Shown: positions 25,582 to 34,710 of the stretch, in pieces
How positions within the stretch are numbered: position 1 is the stretch's first letter
How the letters are laid out: each line of letters begins with the position of its first letter
DNA from: Neotamlana nanhaiensis
GTDB taxonomy: Bacteria > Bacteroidota > Bacteroidia > Flavobacteriales > Flavobacteriaceae
Direction: 5' to 3'
NCBI RefSeq assembly: GCF_000943555.1
Contig: NZ_JTDV01000002.1
Coordinates: 1 to 64,000 of the forward strand
DNA: 64,000 nt
Made by a program: the position numbers and the translations under genes
Notes under the pieces: generated by a model
Seen by the model: only the letters and a program-made list of their open reading frames with translations
The model's database searches: none
Told to the model about the DNA's origin: nothing

Positions 25582-26760
25582 ATGAAACCAGATTTATTTG
25601 AAGCTCCCGATTATTACAATATAGACGAATTACTTAGCGACGAGCATAAACTTGTAAGGCAAGCGGCTCGCGACTGGGTAAAACGTGATGTTTCTCCAAT
25701 AATTGAAGATTATGCACAGAAAGCACAATTTCCTGTACAAATAATTTCTGGGTTAGCCGAAATAGGTGCATTTGGTCCATATATCCCTTTAAAATATGGC
25801 GGTGCTGGTTTAGATCAAATTAGCTACGGATTAATTATGCAAGAGATTGAACGTGGCGATTCTGGTGTTCGTAGTACGGCCTCTGTACAATCGTCGTTGG
25901 TAATGTATCCTATTTACAAATATGGAAACGAAGCGCAACGCCAAAAGTATCTCCCAAAATTAGCTAGTGGCGAATGGATGGGATGCTTTGGTTTAACCGA
26001 ACCCGATCATGGTAGTAACCCTGGTGGTATGGTTACCAATTTTAAAGATATGGGTGATCACTATTTACTTAACGGTGCCAAAATGTGGATAAGCAATGCG
26101 CCTTTTGCGCAAATTGCAGTGGTTTGGGCTAAGAACGAAGAAGGCCGTATTCATGGTTTAATAGTAGAGCGCGGTATGGCAGGTTTTTCAACACCAGAAA
26201 CACATAATAAATGGTCGCTTCGAGCAAGCGCTACTGGCGAGCTTATTTTTGATAATGTGAAAGTCCCAAAAGAAAATTTACTCCCAAATAAATCTGGCTT
26301 GGGCGCACCTCTTGGATGCTTAGATTCTGCACGTTATGGTATTGCTTGGGGTGCCATTGGTGCTGCTATGGATTGTTATGATACGGCATTGCGTTATAGT
26401 AAAGAACGGATACAATTTGGTAAGCCTATTGGACAATTTCAGTTGCAACAAAAAAAACTTGCCGAAATGATTACCGAAATTACCAAAGCACAACTTTTAA
26501 CATGGCGCTTAGGCGTTTTACGTAACGAAAATAAAGCCACTTCGGCGCAAATATCGATGGCCAAACGCAATAATGTAAATATGGCTATAAATATTGCTCG
26601 AGAAGCGCGCCAAATGTTAGGCGGCATGGGAATTACAGGCGAATATAGTATTATGCGACACATGATGAATTTAGAAAGTGTAATCACTTACGAAGGTACC
26701 CACGATATCCATTTACTAATTACAGGTCTTGATGTTACAGGCTTTAACGCCTTTAAATAA
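25582..26760 (+). CDS. gcdH: Acyl-CoA dehydrogenase, glutaryl-CoA dehydrogenase type
   Basis: The protein has 392 residues, the usual length. It is an FAD enzyme oxidising and decarboxylating glutaryl-CoA to crotonyl-CoA in lysine and tryptophan catabolism. Motifs: GCFGLTEPDHGSNPGGM and WISNAPFAQIAVVWAK (FAD/substrate), SLRASATGELIFDNVKVP, RYGIAWGAIGAAMDCYDTALRY, RIQFGKPIGQFQLQQKKLAEM, and the catalytic-base region SVITYEGTHDIHLLI, where the Glu of YEGTHDIH is the GcdH-type base. A TAnnTTTG box (TAAATTTG, 25546-25553) lies 28 nt upstream of the ATG. Monocistronic as far as can be seen. Confidence 0.93.
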   Translation: MKPDLFEAPDYYNIDELLSDEHKLVRQAARDWVKRDVSPIIEDYAQKAQFPVQIISGLAEIGAFGPYIPLKYGGAGLDQISYGLIMQEIERGDSGVRSTASVQSSLVMYPIYKYGNEAQRQKYLPKLASGEWMGCFGLTEPDHGSNPGGMVTNFKDMGDHYLLNGAKMWISNAPFAQIAVVWAKNEEGRIHGLIVERGMAGFSTPETHNKWSLRASATGELIFDNVKVPKENLLPNKSGLGAPLGCLDSARYGIAWGAIGAAMDCYDTALRYSKERIQFGKPIGQFQLQQKKLAEMITEITKAQLLTWRLGVLRNENKATSAQISMAKRNNVNMAINIAREARQMLGGMGITGEYSIMRHMMNLESVITYEGTHDIHLLITGLDVTGFNAFK

Positions 26761-26803
26761 AACCTAACCAGCTTTTTACTCGTATGTTTTTAAAAAGCTA
26801 AAC

Positions 26804-27532
26804 ATGAAAACAATGACATATCTTTTAATGCTAGTATCGTTTTTCATTGTAGGGTGTAGTGATAACGATTCCGCTCTAAGCGACGACAATTTTATTGAAA
26901 CACCTAGCGATACCACAACCACTCAAAAAAACTATAAAATACTCGCTTTAGGCGATAGCTATACCATAGGTGAAAGTGTTTGCAATGCTTGCAGATTTCC
27001 AGAGCAATTAAAAGATAGTCTGAAAACTGTTTTTGACACAAATCACCAAATCGATTTAAAAGTAATTGCAAGAACAGGTTGGACAACCACCAATTTAATT
27101 AACGCCATAGCAACCGAAAAACCTTCAGAAGATTATGATTTAACCACCTTGCTTATTGGTGTAAATAATCAGTATCAAGGCAAGCCCTTTTCAATTTACG
27201 AAAACGAATTTCCGCAGTTAATTAACACTGCTATTAAACATGCAAAAGGAGACAAATCGAATGTTATCGTGGTTTCAATACCTGATTATGCTTTTACGCC
27301 TTTTGGAAATGGCAACAACAATATTTCAAAAGAAATCGATACTTACAACAACTTTGCAAAAGCGTATTGCAACAACAACGGCATTACCTTTGTTAATATT
27401 ACAGACATTACCAGAATGGGATTAGATAATCCAAGTTTAGTAGCTAACGATGGCTTGCATCCTTCCGCTTTGGCGTATAGTAAATTTATAAATCGCATCC
27501 TCCCTTTGGCTTCAGAAAAGCTTAAAAATTAA
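26804..27532 (+). CDS. SGNH/GDSL-type esterase lipoprotein
   Basis: The protein has 242 residues. Lipobox FFIVGC gives Cys18 as anchor. Block I is ILALGDSYTIGE with nucleophile Ser52, block III is LLIGVNNQYQG (Asn), and block V is NDGLHPSALAYSKF with the Asp-x-x-His pair, so the catalytic set is complete. Such lipoproteins deacylate lipids or polysaccharides in the envelope; the substrate cannot be told. It is 43 nt after gcdH with an AGCTTTTT/AAAAAGCT inverted repeat between them, so co-transcription is uncertain. Confidence 0.88.
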   Translation: MKTMTYLLMLVSFFIVGCSDNDSALSDDNFIETPSDTTTTQKNYKILALGDSYTIGESVCNACRFPEQLKDSLKTVFDTNHQIDLKVIARTGWTTTNLINAIATEKPSEDYDLTTLLIGVNNQYQGKPFSIYENEFPQLINTAIKHAKGDKSNVIVVSIPDYAFTPFGNGNNNISKEIDTYNNFAKAYCNNNGITFVNITDITRMGLDNPSLVANDGLHPSALAYSKFINRILPLASEKLKN

Positions 27533-27681
27533 GACATTACCCCTATTGATTTACGAAAACGTTTTCTTAAAAAAAATAGGTTGATACTGATTTTTGTCAT
27601 CTTTTTTTACTCTTCCTAAATCTAAATTTGTTTCAAGATTTCCAGTTAAATGGAAGTTATAACCATTAAAGAAACAAAATT

Positions 27682-30600
27682 ATGGAAGAAACTAGAAAAG
27701 ATATCGTACAGCGTATCAACTTAAAACTAGCTGCACTTGGTCAACCTACTTTTAAAGATAAAGACGATAGTTCTGAAAAATTTTGTGATCCAAAATTCGA
27801 AAAATTAACGCGTGGTTTAATAACTAGTTTAAAAGCAAAATCAAGACTTTTATCTAACCACTATGCTCCAGTAGATTCAAGAATTCAAAATTTCATAAAC
27901 GACTATTTAAAAGATGTCAGTATAAATAAGCCTTACAACTTACCAAACAACACTTTATTGTTAACCAAAAAAGGTCAAGCGCGAGAAGCCAGCTTACCAC
28001 CAGATGGAAACTCTTTTAAAAGCGATTTAGTAACCTCTAAACGTTTAAAACAAGGTATATTGAACAATCCGTTACACGATAAACGTACTACAAAAGGTAC
28101 TTTTCATATCGTTGCCGGTACTTTACCTGTTCCGTTAGATAAAAAAGAAATTCCTAAAGTGGTATTTGCTCATTTTTTAAATGCTGCATTTAATGCACCC
28201 GAAGAGTTAAAAGTGCTACCATTTACAGCCAATCAAGAGAAAAAAGCCAAAGTCATGGTATCGATGTTACTAAGACCTGTTGTTTGTCCAGAAGTAAAAG
28301 GTATTGCGACACAAAAATCGTTAGAAGTTCGCTTTTTCGCTCCTGGCAACTTGGTAAGTAATCTTGATTTTGTTGAAAATATTTTTGGCAACGCCGGAAA
28401 TCCTAACCTAGCTAAAAATGACGCGGCTCTAGATACCGAACATTGGACAGGGCATACGGGTTGTATTGTTCTAGCTCCGCAACTTTTAAAACTTAAAAAG
28501 AAAGATGTTGGACTGCCTCATTACAACGACGCGACCGAAAGACAACGTAAAGAAGGCATGTGTTATTTAGACGACAACGAACTTTACAACGATGGTGGTG
28601 CCTTTAAAATTACCTGTAGAGATGAACGCGGTGTGGTAGTAACGCTAATTGCCGATAATTATTACGGTTATTCTAAAAAGGAAATAAAAACGCAAATTAG
28701 CTACTCTGCAAACCTTTACGGGTTACTTGAAGAGGAACATGCAGGCGGCGCCATTGCTTATGCTAGACGTATAATGGGCGATACCGTTAACGGCTTGGAG
28801 TATTTTAGAACCTACGGCTTGGATCATAATTTCGAAGATGTTAAACATCTGTTAGCCGATAGAATTGACATAAAACCAGAAAACTATGCCATAGATAAAA
28901 ACTACCCTAATATTGTTTACATACCAGAAACGGCATATTTTAACACGAATACCAATAGCATAACTTGGCAACACAATGGCGAAGAACAAAATTTAAAACT
29001 ATCGCCATACAAAACATATATTCACCCAACGGGAAATAAATTAAAGTTAGAAAAGCACAAATCGATTAAATTGTGGCGCATCATAGAAACTTTCCCAGAA
29101 GGCATATTTTGCCACAAACCTTGTACAGTTTCTGGTGGCGGAAAATCTGAAATCTCAAAATCTATGCAAAACGCCATCACTTACAGCCGATTCAATTTGC
29201 AAAATATTGAAGAAGATTTCAAAAAAGCCGACGAGATTATTGAGTACAACTACTCTACACGCTGGAAAATTAAAGACCCCAACCGTCCACTTTCTAGATC
29301 ATTATTAAGTGAAAAAAGAACCTTAGGATCTGTAGTGAAGTTACTAACGCCTTCTGATGAAAACTCAGATGAATTCAACGAATGGTTAAAAAATATCCCT
29401 GTGCATGTGCGCTCACTAGTCCTTTTTGTTAAACGTTTGTTCAGACAAGCTCATGGCGCCAACCTAAACTGGAAAGACATGATGTCTGTAGAAATTATTA
29501 ACGGCGTAAAAGGTACAGCACTCATGTACAACAACAATCCTGTAGTGGGTAGTTATGTGCGTATTGGCTTTAATCAGCAAGGAAACTGGATGCTAAATAA
29601 ATTACGTTCGGACTTTTCAGCAAGCGAAAAAATACAAACCGAAGACGATATTTCGGCATCTATAACCTTACCTAAAAATCAGTTTAAAAATTTAAACCCA
29701 GAATACACTAATAAAAGTGTAAAAGTGGTAACCAATTGTGAGGCGCATCTGTTTCAACGACCAGACGAAGCTATTGTAAGAGGTTACGATAAAGGTGCTG
29801 AGTTAGATATAATTTCTAATGGTAGATTTTTAACAAACTACGAAATGTTAACCAAAAAAGATGCTATTGAAATTTACGAAGACACCATCAATTTTGATAA
29901 ATACACAAAACCTGTTCAAGATTTTATTCTTGATATTGTAAATAACGAGAGCGACGATGTTCAATTTGTATTACCATCGCACCCACGACTTGTGGAAGAT
30001 GGTCCAACAAAAAACCCACGTTATTTAGAACCTAACAAGTTTTACAAAGAAACCGAGGCGTCTTACATATCTGATATTGGCGTACGTTTACACCGAAAAA
30101 TAAAACCAGAAGATCCAGTAATTCACGTTGTAAATGCTGTATTACCTGGTAGAAGAAATAATCCCGTTGATAAAGAAGCAGGCATAAGACCTCTTGCGGT
30201 ATATAACCCAATTCATTATCAAGAAACGCCAGAATTGTTCATGGATTTCATTTGTAGTTTAACAGGTAAGTCTCCTTCTACAACCGGAGCTGGTACAGAA
30301 GGAGCGCTTACCAAAGCACCCTTTAACATGCTTACACCAACTACAGACCTAAATAATGCGCTATTATCTCATATTTTAACCGAATCTAACGGCTTTAGTA
30401 CAGCTGCTGGTTATGTGGGGGCAGAAAATAAAATAGATCATGATGTGAGTCTTTTAATTCCAGAAATTTGGGCGAGAATGACTCCAAAAGATCGCGATGC
30501 TAAGAATCTTATCGCAAATGGTTCTTTGGAAAAATTAGAGGATTTTGAGCACGAAGGCAAACCTGTTTTGGCTAGCCGACTAGGTTACAGAATTACTAAA

Positions 30601-31131
30601 AAGTTTGCCTTACTATGCTTAAACCGATTATTTGATGAACCAACTGCAGTGTTTAACGAGCGTATGCTAAAACCAGAATTACAAGGTTTAGAAGATTACG
30701 TTGATGGCATTAACAACATTGTTGAAGCGCAACAAAAAGTAGCCTTAAATTACTTTGAAGATGGTAGCGTAGAAGCCGCTATTCCACCTTTAAAAATCTT
30801 GTTACACATTATGGCTTACGGGCATTATGAAGGTAAAGCCATTAGCCATCCCGAATTACGCAAGTATTTTGAACGAGATTATGTTGTTAACAGCGATTGG
30901 TACAAAACCCGATTGAATTTAAAACAAGAAAAAGACATTCGTTTTTATAAATCGCAAATCGCCTATCTAGAAAACTTTATTGCAGATACAAATAATGCAC
31001 ATTTAGTTGAAGATATGAATATTAACGAGCGTTTAAATAAAACAAAAGCACTTTACAAAAATGCGCAAACAGAAGCTTATTTAGATAGTTTAATAGGCAC
31101 CATTGGCGCAGACCCATTGTATAAAAAGTAA
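27682..31131 (+). CDS. Large conserved cytoplasmic protein, candidate PPi-type phosphoenolpyruvate carboxykinase
   Basis: The protein has 1149 residues, no signal peptide and no membrane segment. It does not resemble ATP- or GTP-PEPCK overall. It has a Gly-rich kinase-type loop, TVSGGGKSEISKS (residues 482-494, Lys488), and a second Gly-rich stretch, TGKSPSTTGAGTEGALTKAP (861-880). Other distinctive segments are ERQRKEGMCYLDDNELYNDGG and VVVTLIADNYYGYSKKEIKT. Length and these segments match my memory of PPi-dependent PEPCKs (about 1130-1150 residues) described from Entamoeba and Propionibacterium, which interconvert oxaloacetate plus PPi with PEP, CO2 and phosphate. The call is tentative. A TAAATTTG box lies at 27623-27630. 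The gene ends in a strong terminator. Confidence 0.5.
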   Translation: MEETRKDIVQRINLKLAALGQPTFKDKDDSSEKFCDPKFEKLTRGLITSLKAKSRLLSNHYAPVDSRIQNFINDYLKDVSINKPYNLPNNTLLLTKKGQAREASLPPDGNSFKSDLVTSKRLKQGILNNPLHDKRTTKGTFHIVAGTLPVPLDKKEIPKVVFAHFLNAAFNAPEELKVLPFTANQEKKAKVMVSMLLRPVVCPEVKGIATQKSLEVRFFAPGNLVSNLDFVENIFGNAGNPNLAKNDAALDTEHWTGHTGCIVLAPQLLKLKKKDVGLPHYNDATERQRKEGMCYLDDNELYNDGGAFKITCRDERGVVVTLIADNYYGYSKKEIKTQISYSANLYGLLEEEHAGGAIAYARRIMGDTVNGLEYFRTYGLDHNFEDVKHLLADRIDIKPENYAIDKNYPNIVYIPETAYFNTNTNSITWQHNGEEQNLKLSPYKTYIHPTGNKLKLEKHKSIKLWRIIETFPEGIFCHKPCTVSGGGKSEISKSMQNAITYSRFNLQNIEEDFKKADEIIEYNYSTRWKIKDPNRPLSRSLLSEKRTLGSVVKLLTPSDENSDEFNEWLKNIPVHVRSLVLFVKRLFRQAHGANLNWKDMMSVEIINGVKGTALMYNNNPVVGSYVRIGFNQQGNWMLNKLRSDFSASEKIQTEDDISASITLPKNQFKNLNPEYTNKSVKVVTNCEAHLFQRPDEAIVRGYDKGAELDIISNGRFLTNYEMLTKKDAIEIYEDTINFDKYTKPVQDFILDIVNNESDDVQFVLPSHPRLVEDGPTKNPRYLEPNKFYKETEASYISDIGVRLHRKIKPEDPVIHVVNAVLPGRRNNPVDKEAGIRPLAVYNPIHYQETPELFMDFICSLTGKSPSTTGAGTEGALTKAPFNMLTPTTDLNNALLSHILTESNGFSTAAGYVGAENKIDHDVSLLIPEIWARMTPKDRDAKNLIANGSLEKLEDFEHEGKPVLASRLGYRITKKFALLCLNRLFDEPTAVFNERMLKPELQGLEDYVDGINNIVEAQQKVALNYFEDGSVEAAIPPLKILLHIMAYGHYEGKAISHPELRKYFERDYVVNSDWYKTRLNLKQEKDIRFYKSQIAYLENFIADTNNAHLVEDMNINERLNKTKALYKNAQTEAYLDSLIGTIGADPLYKK

Positions 31132-31153
31132 ATCCGATTAGTTTATAGTTTCT

Positions 31154-31201
31154 AAAAAAAGCGTTTCTCTCGATACTTATCGATGTGGAAACGCTTTTTT
31201 G
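31154..31201 (+). terminator. Strong terminator after the 1149-residue protein gene
   Basis: AAAAAAGCGTTTC and GAAACGCTTTTTT form a long stem whose loop contains a second dyad (ATCGATACTTATCGAT). It ends in T. It overlaps the upstream extension of the next open frame, which is why that gene is started later. Confidence 0.85.
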
Positions 31202-31215
31202 TTTACTTTTACTTT

Positions 31216-32115
31216 ATGGTTTCTTCGAGAAAAAGACTTGATAATGCTTACAAAAATGCTAAAATCGTAGAATTTGACGATGATAGCAAATTTATACTAT
31301 TTAGCGATTGCCACCGTGGCGACAATAGTTTTGCCGACGATTTTGCCAACAATCGTAATATCTATTTTCACGCCTTAAAGCATTATTACGCCGAAGGTTT
31401 TCAATATTGCGAATTAGGCGATGGCGATGAGCTATGGGAAAATCTAACTTTCGAGTCTATTTTAAACGCGCACAAAAATGTGTATATGCTCATGAAACAA
31501 TTTCATGAAGAAAACCGATTACACATGATTTGGGGTAACCACGACATGGTTTACCGAAACAAAAACTATGTAAAGAAACATCTATCTACCTATTTCGATC
31601 CTAAAGTCGGCGAAGACGTTAAACTTTTTGGAGATATAACTTATAACGAAGCCATTGTTTTAAAACACTGCAGAACAGACCAAGAACTTTTTTTAACCCA
31701 TGGCCATCAAGCCGATTGGTGGAACTTTTTGTTCTGGAAATGGAGTCGTTTTTTAGTCCGTATTCTTTGGAAACCGCTAAACGTTATGGGAATTGCAGAC
31801 CCAACAAGTCCGGCAAAAAACTATACCGAATTAATAAAAGTTGAAAAACGCACCAAAAGTTGGATTGCCGAAAACAACAATTTACTAACCATTGTTGGTC
31901 ATACACACAGACCGCGATTTCCCGAACCAGGAGATATTGCCTTTTTTAATGACGGTAGCTGTGTACATCCACGAAGTATAACTGGTATAGAAATTGAAAA
32001 CGGCGAAATATCGCTTATAAAATGGCAAATAGCAACCAAAGACGATGGTACATTGCAAATTGTTAGAGTTTTGCTAGAAGGCCCAAGAAAGTTGCAAGAC
32101 TATAAAACCAATTAA
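31216..32115 (+). CDS. Calcineurin-like metallophosphoesterase
   Basis: The protein has 299 residues from the ATG at 31216; the frame extends to 31183 but that part lies inside the terminator. All metal-site blocks are visible: FSDCHRGDN, GDGDELW, WGNHDMVYRN, FLTHGHQADWW and IVGHTHRPRF, which fit a binuclear metallophosphatase. It has no signal peptide. The arrangement recalls LpxH-like and UDP-sugar pyrophosphatase subfamilies, but the substrate is open. A DUF1853 gene follows after a REP-like hairpin. Confidence 0.88.
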   Translation: MVSSRKRLDNAYKNAKIVEFDDDSKFILFSDCHRGDNSFADDFANNRNIYFHALKHYYAEGFQYCELGDGDELWENLTFESILNAHKNVYMLMKQFHEENRLHMIWGNHDMVYRNKNYVKKHLSTYFDPKVGEDVKLFGDITYNEAIVLKHCRTDQELFLTHGHQADWWNFLFWKWSRFLVRILWKPLNVMGIADPTSPAKNYTELIKVEKRTKSWIAENNNLLTIVGHTHRPRFPEPGDIAFFNDGSCVHPRSITGIEIENGEISLIKWQIATKDDGTLQIVRVLLEGPRKLQDYKTN

Positions 32116-32143
32116 GGTTTCGCTTTCGCGGAAATAAATACAG

Positions 32144-32941
32144 ATGCTACAAAAACGCTACGAAGGCTTTTTAAAAACACCAAATCTTTGGGAAGGCAAT
32201 GCCGTGTTCCAGCTACAGCAATTCGAAATTGATACGTTTCCTTCAAAAATCGACGCTACTATTGATGATAACTTACGACTAGGAAAATATGTAGAGCGTT
32301 TGGTATCGTTTCAAATACAGCAACATGAAAATGTAATCGTTCTTGCTGAAAATATTCAAATACAAGATAACAAACTTACCTTAGGCGAATTAGATGCGTT
32401 AATTTTAAAAGATAATCAATCTATACATTTAGAAATAATTTATAAGTTCTACGTGTATGATGATACTGTTGGCGCTACCGAAATTGATCACTTTATTGGT
32501 CCAAATAGAAAAGATTCACTCCTAGAAAAACTTACAAAACTAAAAAACAAACAACTGCCTTTACTTTATAACAAGGTTTGTAAACCGTACTTAGAAGCAT
32601 TGTATTTAAACGCCAAAACCATAAAGCAACAGGTATATTTTAAGGCGCAATTATTTTTACCATTTGGTAAAAACATTCATTTAAAAACTCTAAATAATGC
32701 CTGTGTTTACGGCCATTATGTTACTAAAAGAGACTTAAAACAATTAGCAGATTTCAAATTTTATATACCAACCAAGAAAGATTGGTTAATTGTCCCGCAC
32801 ACGCATGTCGATTGGAACAATTTCGAGACTTTTAAAACTATTGCGGAAAGTTATATTAGCGATAAATTTTCAGCTTTATTCTGGATGAAAGCACCAAACG
32901 GCGAGATAAAAAAAATGTTCTTAGTTTGGTGGACAAACTAA
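32144..32941 (+). CDS. DUF1853 family protein
   Basis: The protein has 265 residues. The most conserved part is LTLGELDALILKDNQSIHLEIIYKFYVYDD (about residues 80-110), whose E-x-D ... E-x-x-x-K layout resembles a PD-(D/E)XK nuclease core. No activity is established for the family to my knowledge. The start is 28 nt after the phosphatase stop, so a two-gene unit is likely. The last codons and the stop lie inside a 17-bp terminator stem. Confidence 0.78.
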   Translation: MLQKRYEGFLKTPNLWEGNAVFQLQQFEIDTFPSKIDATIDDNLRLGKYVERLVSFQIQQHENVIVLAENIQIQDNKLTLGELDALILKDNQSIHLEIIYKFYVYDDTVGATEIDHFIGPNRKDSLLEKLTKLKNKQLPLLYNKVCKPYLEALYLNAKTIKQQVYFKAQLFLPFGKNIHLKTLNNACVYGHYVTKRDLKQLADFKFYIPTKKDWLIVPHTHVDWNNFETFKTIAESYISDKFSALFWMKAPNGEIKKMFLVWWTN

Positions 32942-32950
32942 GAACATTTT
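32912..32950. terminator. 17-bp hairpin overlapping the DUF1853 stop codon
   Basis: Arms 32912-32928 and 32934-32950 are perfectly complementary around the loop GTGGA. The TAA stop (32939-32941) is inside the second arm. The T-rich ends allow termination in both directions between DUF1853 and the convergent ferritin gene. Confidence 0.85.
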
Positions 32951-32995
32951 AAACGCTGAAACAGCTTCAGCTAAATATTATTAAATTCCTGTAAA

Positions 32996-33502
32996 TTATT
33001 CAGTAGGAATTCTTTCGTCAATCATTTTTAATGGCATACCTTCCATTAAATCGAAAATATCAAGAATGCTTCTAAAGCTATCTTCCTCTTCAGATTGTTC
33101 CGAAACAAACCACTGCATAAATACTTCGGTAATAAAATCGTTTTTCTCTCTAGCAGCTTTAAAAATCTTGAAAATAGATTCTGTTACACTAATTTCATGC
33201 TCTAAACCTGTTTCGTAAATCGATTTTAAACTTTCAAATTCGTTGTTAACATTAGTCACGTTTGGTGAAATTGCGGCACCACCGTTATCGTTAACAAATT
33301 TGAAGATTTTCATGGCGTGCTCTCTTTCTTCTTCAGCTTGCTTGTAAAAAAATGCTTTGCTGTTTAAAAGTTCACGTTGGTCGCACCAAGAAGCCATTGC
33401 TAAATAAGCTGCCGATGCTTTCATTTCCATTCCTATTTGATTATTTAACATGTCCATCACGTCTGGGTGAATAGACATTTGTTTTCTTACTATTGTGTTC
33501 AT
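32996..33502 (-). CDS. ftnA: Ferritin (non-haem, bacterial FtnA type)
   Basis: The protein has 168 residues. It stores iron as ferric mineral in a 24-mer shell and oxidises Fe(II) at a dinuclear site. Ligand helices are visible: IGMEMKASAAYLAMASW (Glu), FYKQAEEEREHAMKIFKFV (E-x-x-H), EHEISVTESIFKIFKAA and FITEVFMQWFVSEQSEEED (Glu/Gln). The spacing follows FtnA rather than bacterioferritin, and there is no haem-binding Met pattern. A TAAATTTG box lies on the minus strand at 33526-33519. Next to Fe-S genes on the same strand. Confidence 0.95.
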   Translation of the reverse strand: MNTIVRKQMSIHPDVMDMLNNQIGMEMKASAAYLAMASWCDQRELLNSKAFFYKQAEEEREHAMKIFKFVNDNGGAAISPNVTNVNNEFESLKSIYETGLEHEISVTESIFKIFKAAREKNDFITEVFMQWFVSEQSEEEDSFRSILDIFDLMEGMPLKMIDERIPTE

Positions 33503-33594
33503 ACCGTTTGATTTTACACAAATTTACAACAAAAGCAGGCACAGAATGATTATAAATAAAATTTATAGGAAGTCTAAATAAATATAAATTTAAT

Positions 33595-33891
33595 TTAAAC
33601 TAAGATAGAAGCTGGCGCATGAAAGAACAGCTCTATTTCCTCTTTTAAATGGAGTAATTGCGGAATTTCTAAATAAATAAGATGTTGTTTATCGGCTACA
33701 AAAAGTAAAACGAAATTTTCGTTGTTTACGATGCGCGTTAACGAAGCAAACGTGGTTAGTTCGTTTATGTTACGTCTTAACTCAAGCATTTGCGGAAAGC
33801 TTAAGGTAATGGTCTTATTTGGCGTAATTAACTCATACTTACAAAAGGTAAGATGCTTAATTTCGTAACTATTTGCGGTTTCATTTTTCAT
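33595..33891 (-). CDS. Small uncharacterised protein between ferritin and ferredoxin genes
   Basis: The protein has 98 residues with no signal or membrane segment. It alternates beta-like and helical stretches (HLTFCKYELITPNKTITLSFPQ, LLFVADKQHLIYLEIPQLLHL). I do not recognise a family. The same-strand location between iron genes may point to iron physiology, but the gaps (92 and 44 nt) allow an independent unit. Confidence 0.6.
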   Translation of the reverse strand: MKNETANSYEIKHLTFCKYELITPNKTITLSFPQMLELRRNINELTTFASLTRIVNNENFVLLFVADKQHLIYLEIPQLLHLKEEIELFFHAPASILV

Positions 33892-33935
33892 AACTCGGAT
33901 GCAAATATAGTTAATTTATTTAGAATAAATTAAAA

Positions 33936-34265
33936 TTAACTTTCTGGTGCTAATTCTACCTCCAAACCTTCCATTTCTGGAGTCATTTGTATTTGGCATC
34001 CTAAACGGCTATTATCCTTTACATCAAAGGCTTCAGAAAGCATTGCCTCTTCGTCATCGCCCATTTCTGGTAATTCGGTGTCGCTTAAAACATAACATTG
34101 GCAAGACGCACACATGGCCATACCACCGCAAACACCAATGGTGCCTTCTGGGGCTAATTCGTAAGACCTCACCACTTCCATTAAATTCATTGCCATATCA
34201 GTTGGCGCAACAATATCGTGAGTTACACCGTCTCTATCTGTTATTTTAATGTTTATATCGCTCAT
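33936..34265 (-). CDS. [2Fe-2S] ferredoxin, adrenodoxin type
   Basis: The protein has 109 residues. The cluster ligands are Cys46, Cys52, Cys55 (GVCGGMAMCASCQCYVL, the C-x5-C-x2-C spacing) and Cys90 (RLGCQI), as in adrenodoxin/Fdx of the ISC type. It is acidic (ELPEMGDDEEAM), fitting an electron donor that docks to basic partners. A minus-strand TAAATTTG box lies at 34320-34313, about 48 nt upstream. Confidence 0.93.
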   Translation of the reverse strand: MSDINIKITDRDGVTHDIVAPTDMAMNLMEVVRSYELAPEGTIGVCGGMAMCASCQCYVLSDTELPEMGDDEEAMLSEAFDVKDNSRLGCQIQMTPEMEGLEVELAPES

Positions 34266-34371
34266 TTATTCTTTGTTAATGTTTTATAAAAAACACATCA
34301 TACTTTATGCCACAAATTTAAGGCTTGAAAAGCTATTTTTAAACTATTTAGCCTGCATTTGTAACGGTTAT

Positions 34372-34420
34372 ACCAAAAAAATAAAGAATCCTTAAAAATG
34401 TAACTTTTAAGAATTCTCTT
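34372..34420 (-). terminator. Terminator after the nifU-like gene
   Basis: The region AAAGAATCCTTAAAA ... TTTTAAGAATTCTCTTT forms an imperfect stem of about 14 bp. On the minus strand it is followed by a T-rich run (complement of 34374-34382). It ends the mrp-nifU unit before the ferredoxin gene. Confidence 0.7.
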
Positions 34421-34464
34421 TTTTATTTAATATTGGTTTTTGCTAAAAAATTAGCATTATCTGT

Positions 34465-34707
34465 TTAAACTTCAATATTTACAACCTCCTCTATTTGAGG
34501 TGCGTATTTTTTAATAGTCATTTCTACGCCAGATTTTAGTGTCATTTGGTTTACACTACACCCAACGCATGCGCCTTTAAGCTGTACTTTTACAAGCTTT
34601 TCATCTTCAATAGAAAGTAATGAAATATCGCCGCCATCGCTTTGTAAAAACGGACGAATTTCTTCTAAGGCTTTTTCTACATTTAATTTTAACTCTTCTG
34701 CTGTCAT
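34465..34707 (-). CDS. NifU-like C-terminal domain protein (Fe-S scaffold/carrier)
   Basis: The protein has 80 residues and consists only of the NifU C-terminal domain. The cluster motif is GACVGCSVNQMTLKSGVE with Cys47 and Cys50, preceded by EEIRPFLQSDGGDISLL. It can hold or deliver a [4Fe-4S] cluster as a dimer. The stop of mrp at 34711 is 3 nt upstream of its ATG, so the two are one operon. Confidence 0.93.
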   Translation of the reverse strand: MTAEELKLNVEKALEEIRPFLQSDGGDISLLSIEDEKLVKVQLKGACVGCSVNQMTLKSGVEMTIKKYAPQIEEVVNIEV

Positions 34708-34710
34708 ATC

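Noticed and set aside
31183-31215. Upstream extension of the metallophosphoesterase
   Set aside because: It lies in the terminator stem of the previous gene; the ATG at 31216 fits the conserved N-terminus.
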